Source of the DNA: Branchipolynoe longqiensis
Taxonomy: Eukaryota > Annelida > Polychaeta > Phyllodocida > Polynoidae
Direction of reading: 5' to 3'
Assembly (NCBI GenBank): GCA_030323885.1
Contig: CM059198.1
Location: 75,477,045 to 75,541,044 of the forward strand
DNA length: 64,000 nt
Both the position numbers and the translations under genes were made by a program. Every line of letters begins with the position of its first letter. Position 1 is the first letter of the stretch. The notes beneath the pieces are model-generated. The model was given only the letters and a program-made list of their open reading frames with translations, had not been told where the DNA came from and made no database searches. Positions 49,264-60,150 of the stretch are shown one piece after another.

Positions 49264-49592
49264 ACCGGGCGCGTGGTCTAATCGGTAGAGCGCGGGATTC
49301 GCGTGCGGGAGATCGGGAGATCGGTTCCCGGTCGAGTTCAATGAATGACTTATAAAATTGATACTTGTCTCTTCCTAGCCTGGCGCTCGGCATTAATAGG
49401 ATATGGCAAGAACTGGTTAGCTCAGTGTCAGGATAATGTGACTGTGATATTCGGGTCATGGCACCGGTGGCCTGATTTCCCAGTGGGGCAGCACTATAAA
49501 GTTGCCATGAGTGTGCACTGTCACAAGTCGGTACCCATCCTGATATGACCTTAGATGTTGCCAGGACGTAAACCTCCAACAACCAACCAAGC
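49264..49592 (+). mobile_element. SINE-B complete copy
   Basis: GGCGCGTGGTCTAATCGGTA head, GATCGGTTCCCGGTCGAG B box region, body and the tail ACCTCCAACAACCAACCAAG. It is about 160 bp from the preceding copy in the same orientation. Confidence 0.88.
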
Positions 49593-49744
49593 GTAATCTG
49601 GTTCGCAAACACTGCTATTGTTGGACTGGGTCCTATGGCCATCTTCAAAGTTGTTGGTCAGTGTTAGATACAGCTAAAGGTGGCGTTATTATTTTGTGCC
49701 GATCTTTAATAAAAAAGTATATATGTAGTAGATGATGAGTGTGA

Positions 49745-49826
49745 GCTGTTGCAAGTTGATATCCATCCTAATATGACCGCAGCTGTTTCTAGGACGTAAA
49801 ACCTCAAGAAACAAATAAACCTAGCC
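49745..49826 (+). mobile_element. SINE-B tail fragment
   Basis: GATATCCATCCTAATATGAC and TAGGACGTAAAACCTCAAG. Confidence 0.6.
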
Positions 49827-49856
49827 TGACCTTGAACGGGACCATGTGTATAGAGG

Positions 49857-50186
49857 GAGTGCACGTGACGTCATTACTTAGCAATCAGCGGTCAGCAGGC
49901 TGCTATCTTGGATTACGAGCACCCTCCCTAGCCATGTTGTGAATGCATGCAGATGCAGTAAAACAGAGTTTTCTTGTGTTATGGGAGGTTCTGGGCAGTT
50001 TACATCCAATGTGTTTACTTACAGCACTTTAGCAACAACTTCTGAGGGCAAACTGCTCAAAACAGTGACAAATAAACCAACAGATCAGTAAACAAGCACA
50101 GTGTAGGCCGTTGCAATCCTTCTGTATGTCATCCAATATGGCCACCGAAAATGTTCTTGTGACGTCATTACACCCCCTCTATAGAG
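49857..50186. mobile_element. MITE-3 complete copy
   Basis: TATAGAGGGAGTGCACGTGA on the left and TGACGTCATTACACCCCCTC then TATA on the right, with inner GGATTACGAG/CATCCAATATGGCC segments. TA lies on both sides. Confidence 0.85.
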
Positions 50187-50189
50187 TAG

Positions 50190-50670
50190 GCCGTGGTGGG
50201 TGTGGGCGGTTGAGAGCACAGACAAGGGGCTTGCCAGATGTGCCTACAGGCCGCACCCGCACCCGCACCCGCACCCGCGCATCCCCACGGTGTGGCCAGT
50301 CTGTATGTATTCACTATTCCCGATCAGTCACTAGGTCAGGCCGAGCTTAACCCTCTTCGCACAGAACCCCATCCACGCCCATGAGTTGTCAACATGTTGC
50401 CAATCGTCGCTTCTGTCCGAAGGTTTGAGCTGAGAGTGCGCATAATATCGGCTGTACTTGGATAATGTGGGGGCCGAAATGGGCCACCCCTAATAAGGCC
50501 ACATGAAAAGAACACTTGTTTAGCGTCCACCCATTTAATCAATAAAAATATTTTAAAAATCCAGTTCGGGCAGGTCGCAGGCTTTTCCTAGGTCGGGAGT
50601 GGACGCTAAACAAGTATTATTTTTTTATCTGGCTTAATTGATATTTGATTGATTTTATGTGTAATGTAGC
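50190..50670. other. No confident feature
   Basis: Contains (CACCCG)n at 50250-50278 and no supportable gene. TTTAGCGTCCAC (50520) and GTGGACGCTAAACAAGT (50601) are a short inverted repeat. Confidence 0.45.
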
Positions 50671-50672
50671 AG

Positions 50673-51073
50673 GGGTGAATGATCTCCGCGGATTTCCGCA
50701 AATTTTTGTATATATTCTCCGATTAACATTCACAACATGCCATGGAATCAGGATATATATATGACAGCAATTGGTTAGTCCGAATCTCATTTTTATGACA
50801 TTAGATGTTGCTAGAACATGAAACCCTAGCAATAAAGAGTTAGGCACTGGTGATAATATAGTCACGGCAAGGACAGTTGAAACCTAAGTTCCGGCATTTT
50901 CCCGCGATTCCCTTACAGTACGTGGGGGGGATATCTGCGTTGTCACATAAATTCGCCGTCGGAGTAATAACCACGGCTTGGTAAGTTGGTTCATGGCACC
51001 TTCTAGATGACGCTATGATCTTGGTCTGATTTCTACATTTTTTTGACGAGACCACTTTCATCCTCGATATGAA
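50673..51073. mobile_element. MITE-8 complete copy
   Basis: Left GGGGTGAATGATCTCCGCGG, right GACGAGACCACTTTCATCCT. Interior CCGGCATTTTCCCGCGATTC and AAATTCGCCGTCGGAG match the copies at 44520 and 63746. CAGGG-type ends suggest hAT-like non-autonomous elements (inference). Confidence 0.7.
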
Positions 51074-51183
51074 CCCTGTAAGACTAAGAGGTGAGGGAAT
51101 AGGACGAATACATCTATTCAAATAGCAAGCTGGCTAGCGTTTTGTATACTTTATTATAGTTTATATGCTCATGACACAAGTCA

Positions 51184-51256
51184 TGTATGTGTGGGCCCCG
51201 TCCTTATATGATCTTAGATATTGCTAGGACGTAAAACCCCAACAAACAAATGTATG
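51184..51256 (+). mobile_element. SINE-B tail fragment
   Basis: GATCTTAGATATTGCTAGGA and GTAAAACCCCAACAAACAAA. Confidence 0.6.
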
Positions 51257-51404
51257 TGTGAGTTTTATGAACCGTGAGTGTATAGATCTACGAGTCATAC
51301 CTTGATAAAGGTTTGCTAACAGACTTTGGGCGTGGCCTATATATTACCAAAGACAATGTACGATAAGATGCGCCACTCAATGCTTTCACGTAGGAAATTC
51401 TTAA

Positions 51405-51495
51405 AGTTGCATGGTCCGATGAAATATAATTTTGTCAAAATTAAACCTACTTACATTTGATCCTATATATCCAACTTAGATACTGGTGTATTAGA
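51405..51495. mobile_element. MITE-2 short derivative
   Basis: CTTAAAGTTGCATGGTCCGA followed by CTTAGATACTGG; the interior is mostly deleted. Confidence 0.5.
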
Positions 51496-51789
51496 TAATG
51501 ATTTGGGACAGCATATACAGAATAACCACTGGTGGCACTCACTTTGAAACAACCATTATGCAGGGAGGCCATTAATCAATTAGGCCAACCTCGTGACCTC
51601 ATTAGCCTCCCTGAACCAAGGCAGCCTACTGTCCAGGGCCATAGAGGGGAAGGGAGAATGAGGTGGATGTTGCCCCTCCCCTCCATGTTGGATATTCAAT
51701 GCTGGTTGGTCAATTCTATAAATATAATTAATCAATTTGGGTAATTTAAATTTTGAAATTTATATATATATATATATTAGTATTGGCCG

Positions 51790-52285
51790 ATCAATATATG
51801 ATATATGGGTCAGCCTCACGAAAACGGGCCAATTGGTGGAAGTTGTCGGCGTCGAGCATGGATGTTGGCATCAATCGGTATAATTATAGTTTAGCATTGA
51901 CAGAGATGTTGGAAAGTCCTTAAATTTATACTGAATATATAGGTCGAGAAAATACAACAACTTTATTTGTTTCTAGGATAATTTAATATAAAACAAAGAA
52001 ATGAACAAGACTTTAAGAATTGCGACGCCGACATCTATTAAAGTTGTCGGCGTCGATCATTGGATGTCGGCGTCGATCAGTATAATTATAGTTTAGCATT
52101 GACAGAGATGCTGGAAAGCCCTAAAATTTATACTGAATGTATAGGTCAAGAAAATACAACAACCTTATTTGTTTCTAGGATAATTTAATATGAAACAAAG
52201 AAATGCAATACACTTTTAAGAATTGCGATGCCGACATCTTCACTTGACCACCGATTGGCCCGTTTTCGTGAGGCTGACCCATATA
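51790..52285. mobile_element. MITE-7 copy with internal tandem duplication
   Basis: TATGGGTCAGCCTCACGAAA on the left and TTTCGTGAGGCTGACCCATA on the right, almost perfectly inverted. The interior of about 195 bp (AAGTTGTCGGCGTCGA to CGACGCCGACATCT) occurs twice in tandem (51840 and 52044). It is embedded in TA repeats. Confidence 0.88.
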
Positions 52286-52439
52286 TATATATATTTGTTT
52301 TTTGGTCCATATAGAATAACAACGGTAATCAAATAATATAATGTATAATGGGAACAATTCCCGTCGTATTTTTATACTCGCATAATACGTTATACATCCT
52401 CTGCCAATACTAATATATATATATAATATATATATAGCC

Positions 52440-53045
52440 CCAGTTCAGATATTTTATATTAGCTAATGCAGCAACCGTTCCATGCTGGTCACATCAGCCG
52501 GTGTCGCAGTTTCAGTTCCCAGCAGTTTCAGTTCCCACAATTGCTTCTGCGCATGCGTCAACATCTAACGGCATCATCTGCGCATTGTCAATGGTCGTGA
52601 GCAATCTTCACACATAAAAAGTGAAATATCTCTAAAACCAAAACCAGCTAGAAACAAATCGCTTGGTACACATATAGAAAACATGCTTACCAACACGATT
52701 ATATTAAATTGATATGGTTAGGGTTCTGGATTTCTATTAATTTTGAATAATGTTTTGCACTGCGCGTACCGCCAAACTCAACGCATTGTCCGTGGTCGTG
52801 AGCAATCTTCATGCAGAAAAAGTGAAATATCTCTAAAACCACACCACCTAGAAACAAATCGCTTGGTACACATATAGAAAACATGTTTACCGCAAAGATT
52901 ATATTAAATTTATAAGGTTAGTCACACTGACACTATAGTTGCAGCGATCTGCGATGGTTTAAATCGGGCTAATGTTGACACATGCGCAGACAATGCTTTG
53001 ACCCATGCGCAGAAGCAATTGTGGGAACTGAATCTGCGACACCCG
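52440..53045. mobile_element. Inverted-repeat element with an internal tandem duplication
   Basis: GGTGTCGCAGTTTCAGTTCC and CACAATTGCTTCTGCGCATG (52500-52560) are inverted at 52985-53045 (CATGCGCAGAAGCAATTGTG). A 140-bp interior unit (CGTGAGCAATCTTCA to ATTATATTAAAT) is duplicated at 52585 and 52786. Non-coding. Confidence 0.7.
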
Positions 53046-53410
53046 GCCTGAGCATTAATGGTTTGGCTGGATCCGATGCAAATACACAGCTGTTCCATTC
53101 CAGCGCAGGGGTAGTAGAACCATATCAGTTTCTACACTCACCTATGACAAACTGCACATTCTATGATTCAGCCGGGCCTGAGCATTAATGGTTTGACTGG
53201 ATCCGATGCAAATACACTGCTGTTCCATTCCAGCGCAGGGGTAGTAGAACCATATCAGTTTCTACACTCACCTATGACAAACTGCACATTCTATGATTCA
53301 GCCGGGCCTGAGCATTAATGGTTTGACGGGATCCACCGCAATTGTGCAGGTTTCTGGGTTTAATGCTTTGATTGCAGCAGCCGTTCTGGTCATGCCTATG
53401 TGTTATCGTT
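53044..53410 (+). repeat. Satellite-like repeat, period 130 bp
   Basis: GGGCCTGAGCATTAATGGTT recurs at about 53045, 53174 and 53304. The second unit is nearly identical to the first and the third is truncated. Confidence 0.88.
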
Positions 53411-53489
53411 TGGACGGGATCCATCACAAATGCCCCATTCCACAGCGTATGCGTAGGAGTGCGGCCTGTCACTGCCTAGATAAAATCAC

Positions 53490-54614
53490 TAGATAAAAGA
53501 TTCACCCCGTTCTGCATTAGCCTGAGTAGGGATGAAGAACAACCCTATATAAAAGCTGGCGGAAATTATCTACATGTTGGGTAAATGAATTGAGTGGATA
53601 TATTCTTAATTTAAGAAGCAAAATATATTCTTCACATATATATCTAATATTTACCTGCTACTTCTGATTTGAAAAATATAATAAAACATACTTTAATGGA
53701 CTTAAAAATCAAATCTGTGGTCGCCTTCTTGCTTGTTTACATCCTCTGCCATTTCACCAACTCTATGCCAATGTAGGTAGACACTGGATGCTGGAACCAG
53801 GCATTCCACTTCCTGTTCCATACTAAGGCAATTTTCGTCCGTATTTGGGTTCTTCTTCAGTGCTGGTCCTAATTGGTTGGTCCCTCACATTGTAACTGTT
53901 TTCTTCTAAATTAATTCTCCTTTTCATACCAAATGAAGAAAATTCCTTTCATGATACCCCAAAGAAGCAATGGCAGCAATCCAGTGGGAAAAAAATGTTT
54001 GGTTTATTTTATATTGCAAAAATAGATTCATTTGTCACACAAATATGACAGCTAAATATGTACTGCAGAAGTTATGGAAGTGTTCCAAGATTACTTTGAA
54101 ATATGTCCACAGCATAAAAAACTATTAAGCATAAATACTTTTTCATCCTGTGGTGTTTGATTCATCATGAAGGAACAACCTTTCCTTTCCATGTCACGCA
54201 TGTTTCAGTTTCACAATTTTATATGTTCTCTGCTCTACTCTCAAGTGGACGAACACTCATAAAATTGCACTTAGTTACTTCGAGTGACTGCTGTTCAAAC
54301 CTAACTAGGAAATAATAAGGGTCTTGTTCTAAATATTACATAATGAGGGGTTTTGTGTCAGGCCGAAACACGGGTAACGTTCTCCACTTGGTCATGTTCA
54401 AAGCCACCCTGACTTGCAGTCGGGGTCCAAACTGCTTCTAATAAAAAAAACAAATTGGATGTATGTGGAACACAACAAGCCTAATTGGGATAGGCTGTAA
54501 CATATTTCAGTTTTGACCTACGATTCCCCCTTTTTAGGACCAGCACTGAAGAAGAACCCATTTAGACTATGTTGTCATTCACCCCTCCTCTGGGTAGGGT
54601 GAATCTTTTATCTA
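53490..54614 (+). mobile_element. MITE-1 copy interrupted by a 713-bp element
   Basis: Ends TAGATAAAAGATTCACCCC and GGGTGAATCTTTTATCTA. The interior (GCTACTTCTGATTTGAAAAA, CCACTTCCTGTTCCATACTA) reads in reverse relative to the 10271 copy. No clear TSD at the outer ends. Confidence 0.8.
53847..54559. mobile_element. Element with 26-bp terminal inverted repeats and ATTT TSD
   Basis: GGGTTCTTCTTCAGTGCTGG (then TCCTAA) on the left is exactly inverted on the right. ATTT flanks both sides, and the uninterrupted site is seen in other MITE-1 copies. No ORF has transposase motifs. Confidence 0.85.
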
Positions 54615-55089
54615 AAGATTCTCCTGCTACTGTAACCAACAAATGTAACCAAACTAAGCTTAAAAAAACCAGTCCGACATCACCAGGTGGTCGAGCATTC
54701 CTTGTCTCTCCCTGCTCTAACTTCCGGTCAACACCGAATCTCGCTCCCACGCTCTGGAGTCCTGCACCCCCAAGCCACCCCACAGGTCAGAGGTGGCCAC
54801 ACCCCCACCCACTTCTCCCGGCGTCAACACCAAGCCGAACTCTCGTGTTTTTTCTCTCTCTTTCCAGTCCAACAATTCGACGGCAGGGTGGGGGAAGGGC
54901 ATTAGACTAGCCTGACTGACGCCCCCTTTGACCTTTGACCTTTGACCTTTGGCCTTCAGAAGCTGTGACCTGGATGCAGACCGCCAAAGCTGCGCGTGTA
55001 TTGTAGTTGTGAGTTCGGGATGCGACCTTGGTAGAGGGTTCCCTGCATACAATACCATCTTATTGCATCTAGTTAGTTACACCCGACCG
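54615..55089. other. Unassigned; holds a nuclear-receptor-like direct repeat
   Basis: A 180-bp open stretch (54620-54800, plus) ends at CCCACAG|GTCAGAGG, a donor-like site, but the protein is Ser/Pro-rich and unrecognised. The DR1-like repeat is listed separately. Confidence 0.3.
54927..54954 (-). promoter_or_regulatory. Three tandem AGGTCA half sites, 1-bp spacing
   Basis: The minus strand reads AAAGGTCAAAGGTCAAAGGT, then CAAAG. Direct repeats of AGGTCA spaced by 1 bp (DR1) are the binding pattern of HNF4/RXR-type nuclear receptors. It may equally be a 7-bp microsatellite. Function unproven. Confidence 0.3.
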
Positions 55090-55318
55090 TATGGGGTGGC
55101 CAAGTCGGTAGAGCGCCGGCTTCCCGTGCGGAAGGTAGGAAGTTGGAATCCCAGCCAAGTCAAACTAATGACTTATAAAACTGATACTTGTCGCTACCTA
55201 GCCTGGCAGTTGGCATTACTAGGGCAGGGCAAGGACTGGATAGCTCAGTATCAGGATTATGTAACTGAGTGGGATATTGTGTCATGATGATGGCGGCCTG
55301 ATCTCCATTGGGGGAAGC
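55090..55318 (+). mobile_element. SINE-B copy, 3' end replaced by MITE-5 sequence
   Basis: GGGTGGCCAAGTCGGTAGAG head and body to GGCGGCCTGATCTCCA. It then runs into a short palindrome (TTGGGGGAAGCGATGCTTCC) and MITE-5 sequence. Confidence 0.8.
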
Positions 55319-55359
55319 GATGCTTCCCCCAATGGGGAAGCGATGCTTCCCCCAATGGA

Positions 55360-56455
55360 GATCCTGCGTTCGCTTATGATCGGGTCGCGACGTCAAATGG
55401 TCCTCATTGCACCCTCCTTATACCCTAGTCAGACTTAGAGCCAGCATTCGCTGCCAACCCCCGTACGGCCAAAAGGACGCCAGCCTCCCAGCGTCCCACT
55501 CGATACATTGATTCAAATACGTGGTTGGGGCCTGGTCGGTGACAGGGTGGGGTCAGGGGCAAGGGCGGCGCCAACCACACGGTGAGTGCGGCATCGCATG
55601 TGTTGGCACCGCCAGATCTGCGCATGGTCACTGGCAACTCGCCAATCAAGAGGGCAATGCCAACCAATTTTGAATGGCGCCACCGGAACAGGGCACAAGG
55701 AGGTTGCAGGTGCAGTAGCTGCAACCTCTTTGCGTCTAAAATTTCTGAAATGGATGCTGGGAGGTTAGCGTCCTCGCGGCGCCAGCACTTACGGAGGGCG
55801 CAATGAGGACGTTTTGGCGTCGTGAATCGATCGTAAGCGAACGCAGGCCTCGTGTGACCGGGGTATTAAGTGCTGGCGCTGCAAGGGCGGCAACCTCCCG
55901 GGGTCCATTTAGGAAATTTTGGATGCAAGGAGGATGCAGCGGCTGCACCTGCAACCTCCTTGCGCACTGTTCCGGCGTCGCCATTCAAAATTGGTTGGCG
56001 AGTTACCGTGTGGTCAGCACCACCCTGGCCCCAAAACTGGCGTCAACCGTATATTTGAATCAACCCTGTATTTGAATCAATGTATTGAGTGGGAGGTTGG
56101 CATCCTTTTGGCCGTAAGCAGGTTGGCGGCGAATGCTGGCTTTCGTGAGACTGGGGTATTATGTGCTGGGGCGGTGAGGATGCCAACCTCCCGGCGACCA
56201 TTTAGAAAATTTTGGACGCAAGGAGGTTGCAGCTACTGCACTTGCAACCTCCTTGCGACAAGTGCAGTCGGCGCCATTAAAAAATGGTTGGGGAGTTGGT
56301 GTCCCCCAACACATGCCATGCCGCGCTCACCTAATGGTCGGCGCGGACCACGTTTTTGATTCAATGTATCGAATGGGACGCTGGGTTGTTGGTGACCTTT
56401 TGGACGTAGGAGGTTGGCCGCGAATGCAGGCTCTCGTGTGACTGGGGTGGGGTAT
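55360..56455. mobile_element. MITE-5 array: three adjacent copies
   Basis: Copies approximately 55420-55865, 55866-56158 and 56159-56455, each bounded by CTAGTCAGAC/GTGTGAC-GGGGTATTA-type ends. Each centre has a hairpin of the CAAGGAGGTTGCAG/CTGCAACCTCCTTG type (55690, 55925, 56220). Shared GAACGCAGGC and TTGATTCAA words mark subterminal parts. ORFs here are shadows of the repeat. Confidence 0.75.
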
Positions 56456-56540
56456 AAGGTAGATTATAATGATCAACCTAACATATTTATATCAGACAAT
56501 GACAGAAACTCAAAGCCATCGGACTATGTAACTTTATAGC
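56455..56540. mobile_element. MITE-2 fragment
   Basis: GGTAGATTATAATGATCAAC and AGCCATCGGACTATGTAACT, right-end part. Confidence 0.6.
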
Positions 56541-56542
56541 GT

Positions 56543-57688
56543 ACAGGGGCCATATGCATGGAGCAGTGTTAGCGGCGTGTGGTGTTATCGCTCTAACACA
56601 GGGTAGCTAACACCGGTTATCGGCGGCGTCGAGAACTATGTCAAGCCGTATTCATGGGGGCTTAAACGGTGAGTGTTATACCCCAGTCACACGACAGACA
56701 GCATTCGCCGCCAACCTCCCTACGCCCACAAGGACGCCAACCACCCAGCGTTCCATTGGATACATTGATTCAAACACGTTTTAGGCGCCATGTCGGCGCC
56801 ATGTCGGCACCGACCACATGGTGACTGCAGCATCCAATGGCAATTCGCCAACCCAGGGCGGCGCCAGGGCGCCAACCATTTTGAATGGCGCCGCCGGAAC
56901 AGGGCGCAAGGAGGTTGCACGTGCAGCAGCAGCAACCTCCTTGCGCCCAAAATTTCCGAAATGGGCGCCGGGTGGTTGGCGATTTCGCGGCGCCAGGACT
57001 CAATCAGGGCGTAGGGAGGGCGCAAGGAGCAGGTTTTGACGTCGCGAATCGATCGTTAGCGAACGCAGGCCCCGTGTGACTGGGGTATAAGCTAAACGTG
57101 AATGTATTTATAGATTTGGGAAATACCTCTGTGTTTGTAGCTATATATTAGGCTCAAAACTATTAAATGCTATCATATTTAACAGAATTACATACGCAAT
57201 AAGTGAAATTTAAGCAAATTAACCATAAAAAACGAAGCGATATTAACGCAGCAGCCGCATTGGCGGCGATATTAATGGTTATATTTTCGAATCGACGAAG
57301 GTACAGTAAACAAAACCGCCGCCGCCAGTATAGAACGCAGCGGCGATTTGTTTACTTTACGTTCGTCGATTCGAAAATATAAGTATTAATATCGCCGCCA
57401 ATGCGGCGGTAGCCTTAATAACGCTTCGAATTTAGGGTTAAATTGATCAAATTTCACTTATTGCGTATGTAATTCTGTTAAATATGATAGCATTGAGTAG
57501 ATTTGGGTTCCATCCTGACACTAACACCGCTGTAAACCAGATATGATCGGAGTTAGAATTTCCGAGTTTAAATGCTCGGTGTTAGGCCTAACACTGCTCC
57601 ATGCATACCAACTTGTCCGAGCTAAACCAGAAATCCCGCGCTAAACGCGTTTTGCCTCCTAACACTGCTCCATGCATATGGCCCCTGA
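56543..57688. mobile_element. MITE-6 (palindromic), interrupted by MITE-5
   Basis: CAGGGGCCATATGCATGGAG and CAGTGTTAG on the left are exactly inverted at 57659-57687. Inside is a long palindrome (about 57150-57490) with CGAATCGACGAA arms and GCCGCCGC-rich loops. A MITE-5 lies at 56679-57089. Confidence 0.88.
56679..57089. mobile_element. MITE-5 complete copy
   Basis: ACCCCAGTCACACGACAGAC on the left and CCGTGTGACTGGGGT on the right. Central hairpin CAAGGAGGTTGCACGTGCAG / GCAACCTCCTTGCG. It is nested in MITE-6 within TAT/TAA-type sequence. Confidence 0.88.
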
Positions 57689-57851
57689 TGTTTTGTTGCT
57701 ACAATAGTAACTGGTGTTACTATAAGAACCAACAACATAAACCAATCAGGCACACATAACCGATGCAGTATTATTTGAAGAATATAATTTATTCATTGAA
57801 ATAAGCGTCTTTTTATTACAGAGCCAGTCTTTAATTACCGCTGATTTATGC

Positions 57852-58066
57852 AAGATTGTTGGGGTTTTACGTCCTGACAACATCTAAGGTCAATCAGCAC
57901 ATTTTCTTGATACTGAACTAACTAGTCCTTGCATTATCTTATTAACGCTGAGCACCAGGCTAAGTAGTGCCAAGTGTCAATTTTGTATACCATTGATTTG
58001 ACTCGGTCGGGATTCGAACGCTCGACATTTAGCGCTGGAAGCCAACTCTTACCGTTTCAGTCCAGT
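57852..58066 (-). mobile_element. SINE-B, internally deleted
   Basis: GGGGTTTTACGTCCTGACAA and, right, head remnants (TCGGTCGGGATTCGAACG). The middle of the body is missing. Confidence 0.75.
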
Positions 58067-58794
58067 TGATTTACGCAAAAACATGTGCAGTACTCTGCAC
58101 TGACCCAGAGAACGTGTATAGACGATAAGCCCAACTGCCATACTAGCCCATGTAACAGCTGGCGATTGTGGCCCTCCAACCGGTGGTTGTTGAACAGTTT
58201 ATGATATGGCTGTATGCAGTGGTTTAGTTTCTTCCTTTATAGATGCAAATATCTATAATAAGTGAATCTTTTGTAAATAATTATGGTGTTTAATGTTAAA
58301 TAATATTTAGCTCTATTATTACAGTTGGTTTTACTCATCATACTGAGATGAAAAACACAGATTGAGGAAAAACGATTTGACATAATGGTTAAACTAACAA
58401 ACTGAGTGAATCTCGGTTCTGTAAACCGGGGCAGTTTTTAGGATTTTTTAAATACAATTATTTATGATGGCACTGGAGTGCTATGGTAAGATATTATAAT
58501 GGGAAGACAGCTTGTATGCATCACATGTGATTAGTTGTCTTATTTCTAGATGGTTTTTATATATAAAATGCTCAATTCTTTGCCTGTCCCAAGTTACCCC
58601 AGAGCAGAAGGGACCATTGACACACAATTGATTGTATGCTTTTACATGTAAAAGCGATGGTTTGAACAAAAACAAACATTTCTCGCCGTGAATATGGCCT
58701 ATGCTGCCGACACAGCGTAAAGCAACCACCAATCAATCAATTAAGCAATTGTTGCCACATAGAAGCGGATACTGAGTCATTTTAATAGAAGCTG
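58067..58794. other. No recognisable feature
   Basis: AT-rich; nothing supportable. Confidence 0.5.
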
Positions 58795-59000
58795 TTACTG
58801 AAGAAGCCTATGGTGTCAATTTTGGCATGATTGCCAAAGCTAATTTTCCATGTTTACACTTAGAATATCTCAGAAGTTAGCTGTTTAATATAAAAGTTAC
58901 TTCAAACTAAAGTAAGGTAGATTATGAAAATCAATTTAATATATACATCTCAGAAAAATTACAGAAACTCAATACCATCAGACTAGCCAACTTTAAGGTC
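58795..59000. mobile_element. MITE-2 right half
   Basis: AAGCCTATGGTGTCAATTTT, GGTAGATTATGAAAATCAAT and CCATCAGACTAGCCAACTTT. Confidence 0.65.
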
Positions 59001-59735
59001 CTGTCACACTGTGCCGTATTGCATCATTGTATGCCGATGTATGTGATTTTGCGCCAACACTTTGGACAAGTTATGGGTACATTTGGCATAAGTATTATTC
59101 GTTAACAACCCACTGGTGTATGCTGAGACAAGTTATGGGTACGTTTGGCATAAGTAGTATTTTTTAGCATGTTCAAAATTCCCGCCGTATTGTAAAATAT
59201 TCCGATATTCAGCGAGGCGGAATGCAAATGTTCTATTACTGATCATTGTACGTGACCAGGTGCATATATATTATATGTGGGTCAGTGGTGCATGAGTGGG
59301 ATGTAAATAGACATAGTGGTGCTGGCAGGTCTGGGTGTGATTGCACTCAGGGCATAGCCCTTCTGCTGGGGTAGGGGTCACCACACTAAAAGGTCAAGGT
59401 TGGTGGTGGCCCAGGGGCCATACAGCTACTGGTGGTGTGCAGACCACTGGTAGCCATGGAGACCAGAAATGCTGGATTCCTATTTGTAGGACCAGTAATG
59501 CTGGATTCCCATTGGGGGAAGGTGGTATGATACTCTACAATGAACCATGTAACTATGTAAACAATAAACCAGAGGGCTGGACTCTCTTCTCTTATACTCT
59601 ACTCTGTCCCTTTCTCTTTGTCTGTATTGTTTTCCTCATAGCCTATGTACACAGCCACAGATCCGAGCATTAGATTATACAGTATGACAGCATGTGTCAC
59701 ATACGTTGGCATACGCTTATGTAGTGTGACAGGGA
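58997..59735. mobile_element. MITE with GTCCTGTCACACTGTGCC ends
   Basis: GGTCCTGTCACACTGTGCCG on the left and TGTAGTGTGACAGGGA on the right, with inner TATGCCGATGTATG / ACGTTGGCATACGC words. The long interior (59300-59640) is unique and may be an insertion or separate sequence. Confidence 0.5.
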
Positions 59736-59838
59736 TTGTAACAACAGGTGGTGGCAGCTGAGGCTGTTAGCTGTGCTCTGTTAGTGTTAACTAGACTGCG
59801 TGCCTCTCGTGGTTCATTGCGCCTTCTATGCATGCACT

Positions 59839-60150
59839 GGGTGCGGTGGCGAATCGGTAGAGCCCAGGCCTCACATGCCGAAGGTCGGGAGTTTGGTTTC
59901 GAGTCGAGTCAAACCGGTGACTTTATGTTATAAAATTGATACTTGTCGCTTGCTAGCCTGGTGCTCGGCATTAATAGGATAGGGCAGGGACTGGTTAGCG
60001 CAGTGTCAGGATAATGTGGCTGAGTGGGATATTGGGTCATGGTGTGGTGGCCTGATTTCCCCAGTGGGGCAGCACTTATAAAGTCACCATGAGTGGCACT
60101 GGCACAAGTTGGTAGCCATCCTAATATGACCTTTGATGTTGCCAGGATGT
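59839..60150 (+). mobile_element. SINE-B, interrupted by the chimeric LINE element
   Basis: GGTGCGGTGGCGAATCGGTA head and body to TGTTGCCAGGATGT. The last part (CAGGATGTAAAACTCCAACA) resumes at 61091 after the insertion. Confidence 0.9.

Noticed and set aside
54569..54910. 113-aa Ser/Pro-rich ORF
   Set aside because: It starts in the MITE-1 terminal repeat, has no recognised domain and only one plausible splice end; kept as unassigned.
55425..57079. Many 60-146 aa ORFs in GC-rich DNA
   Set aside because: All lie in MITE-5 copies and read through the repeated hairpin on both strands; shadows of the repeat.
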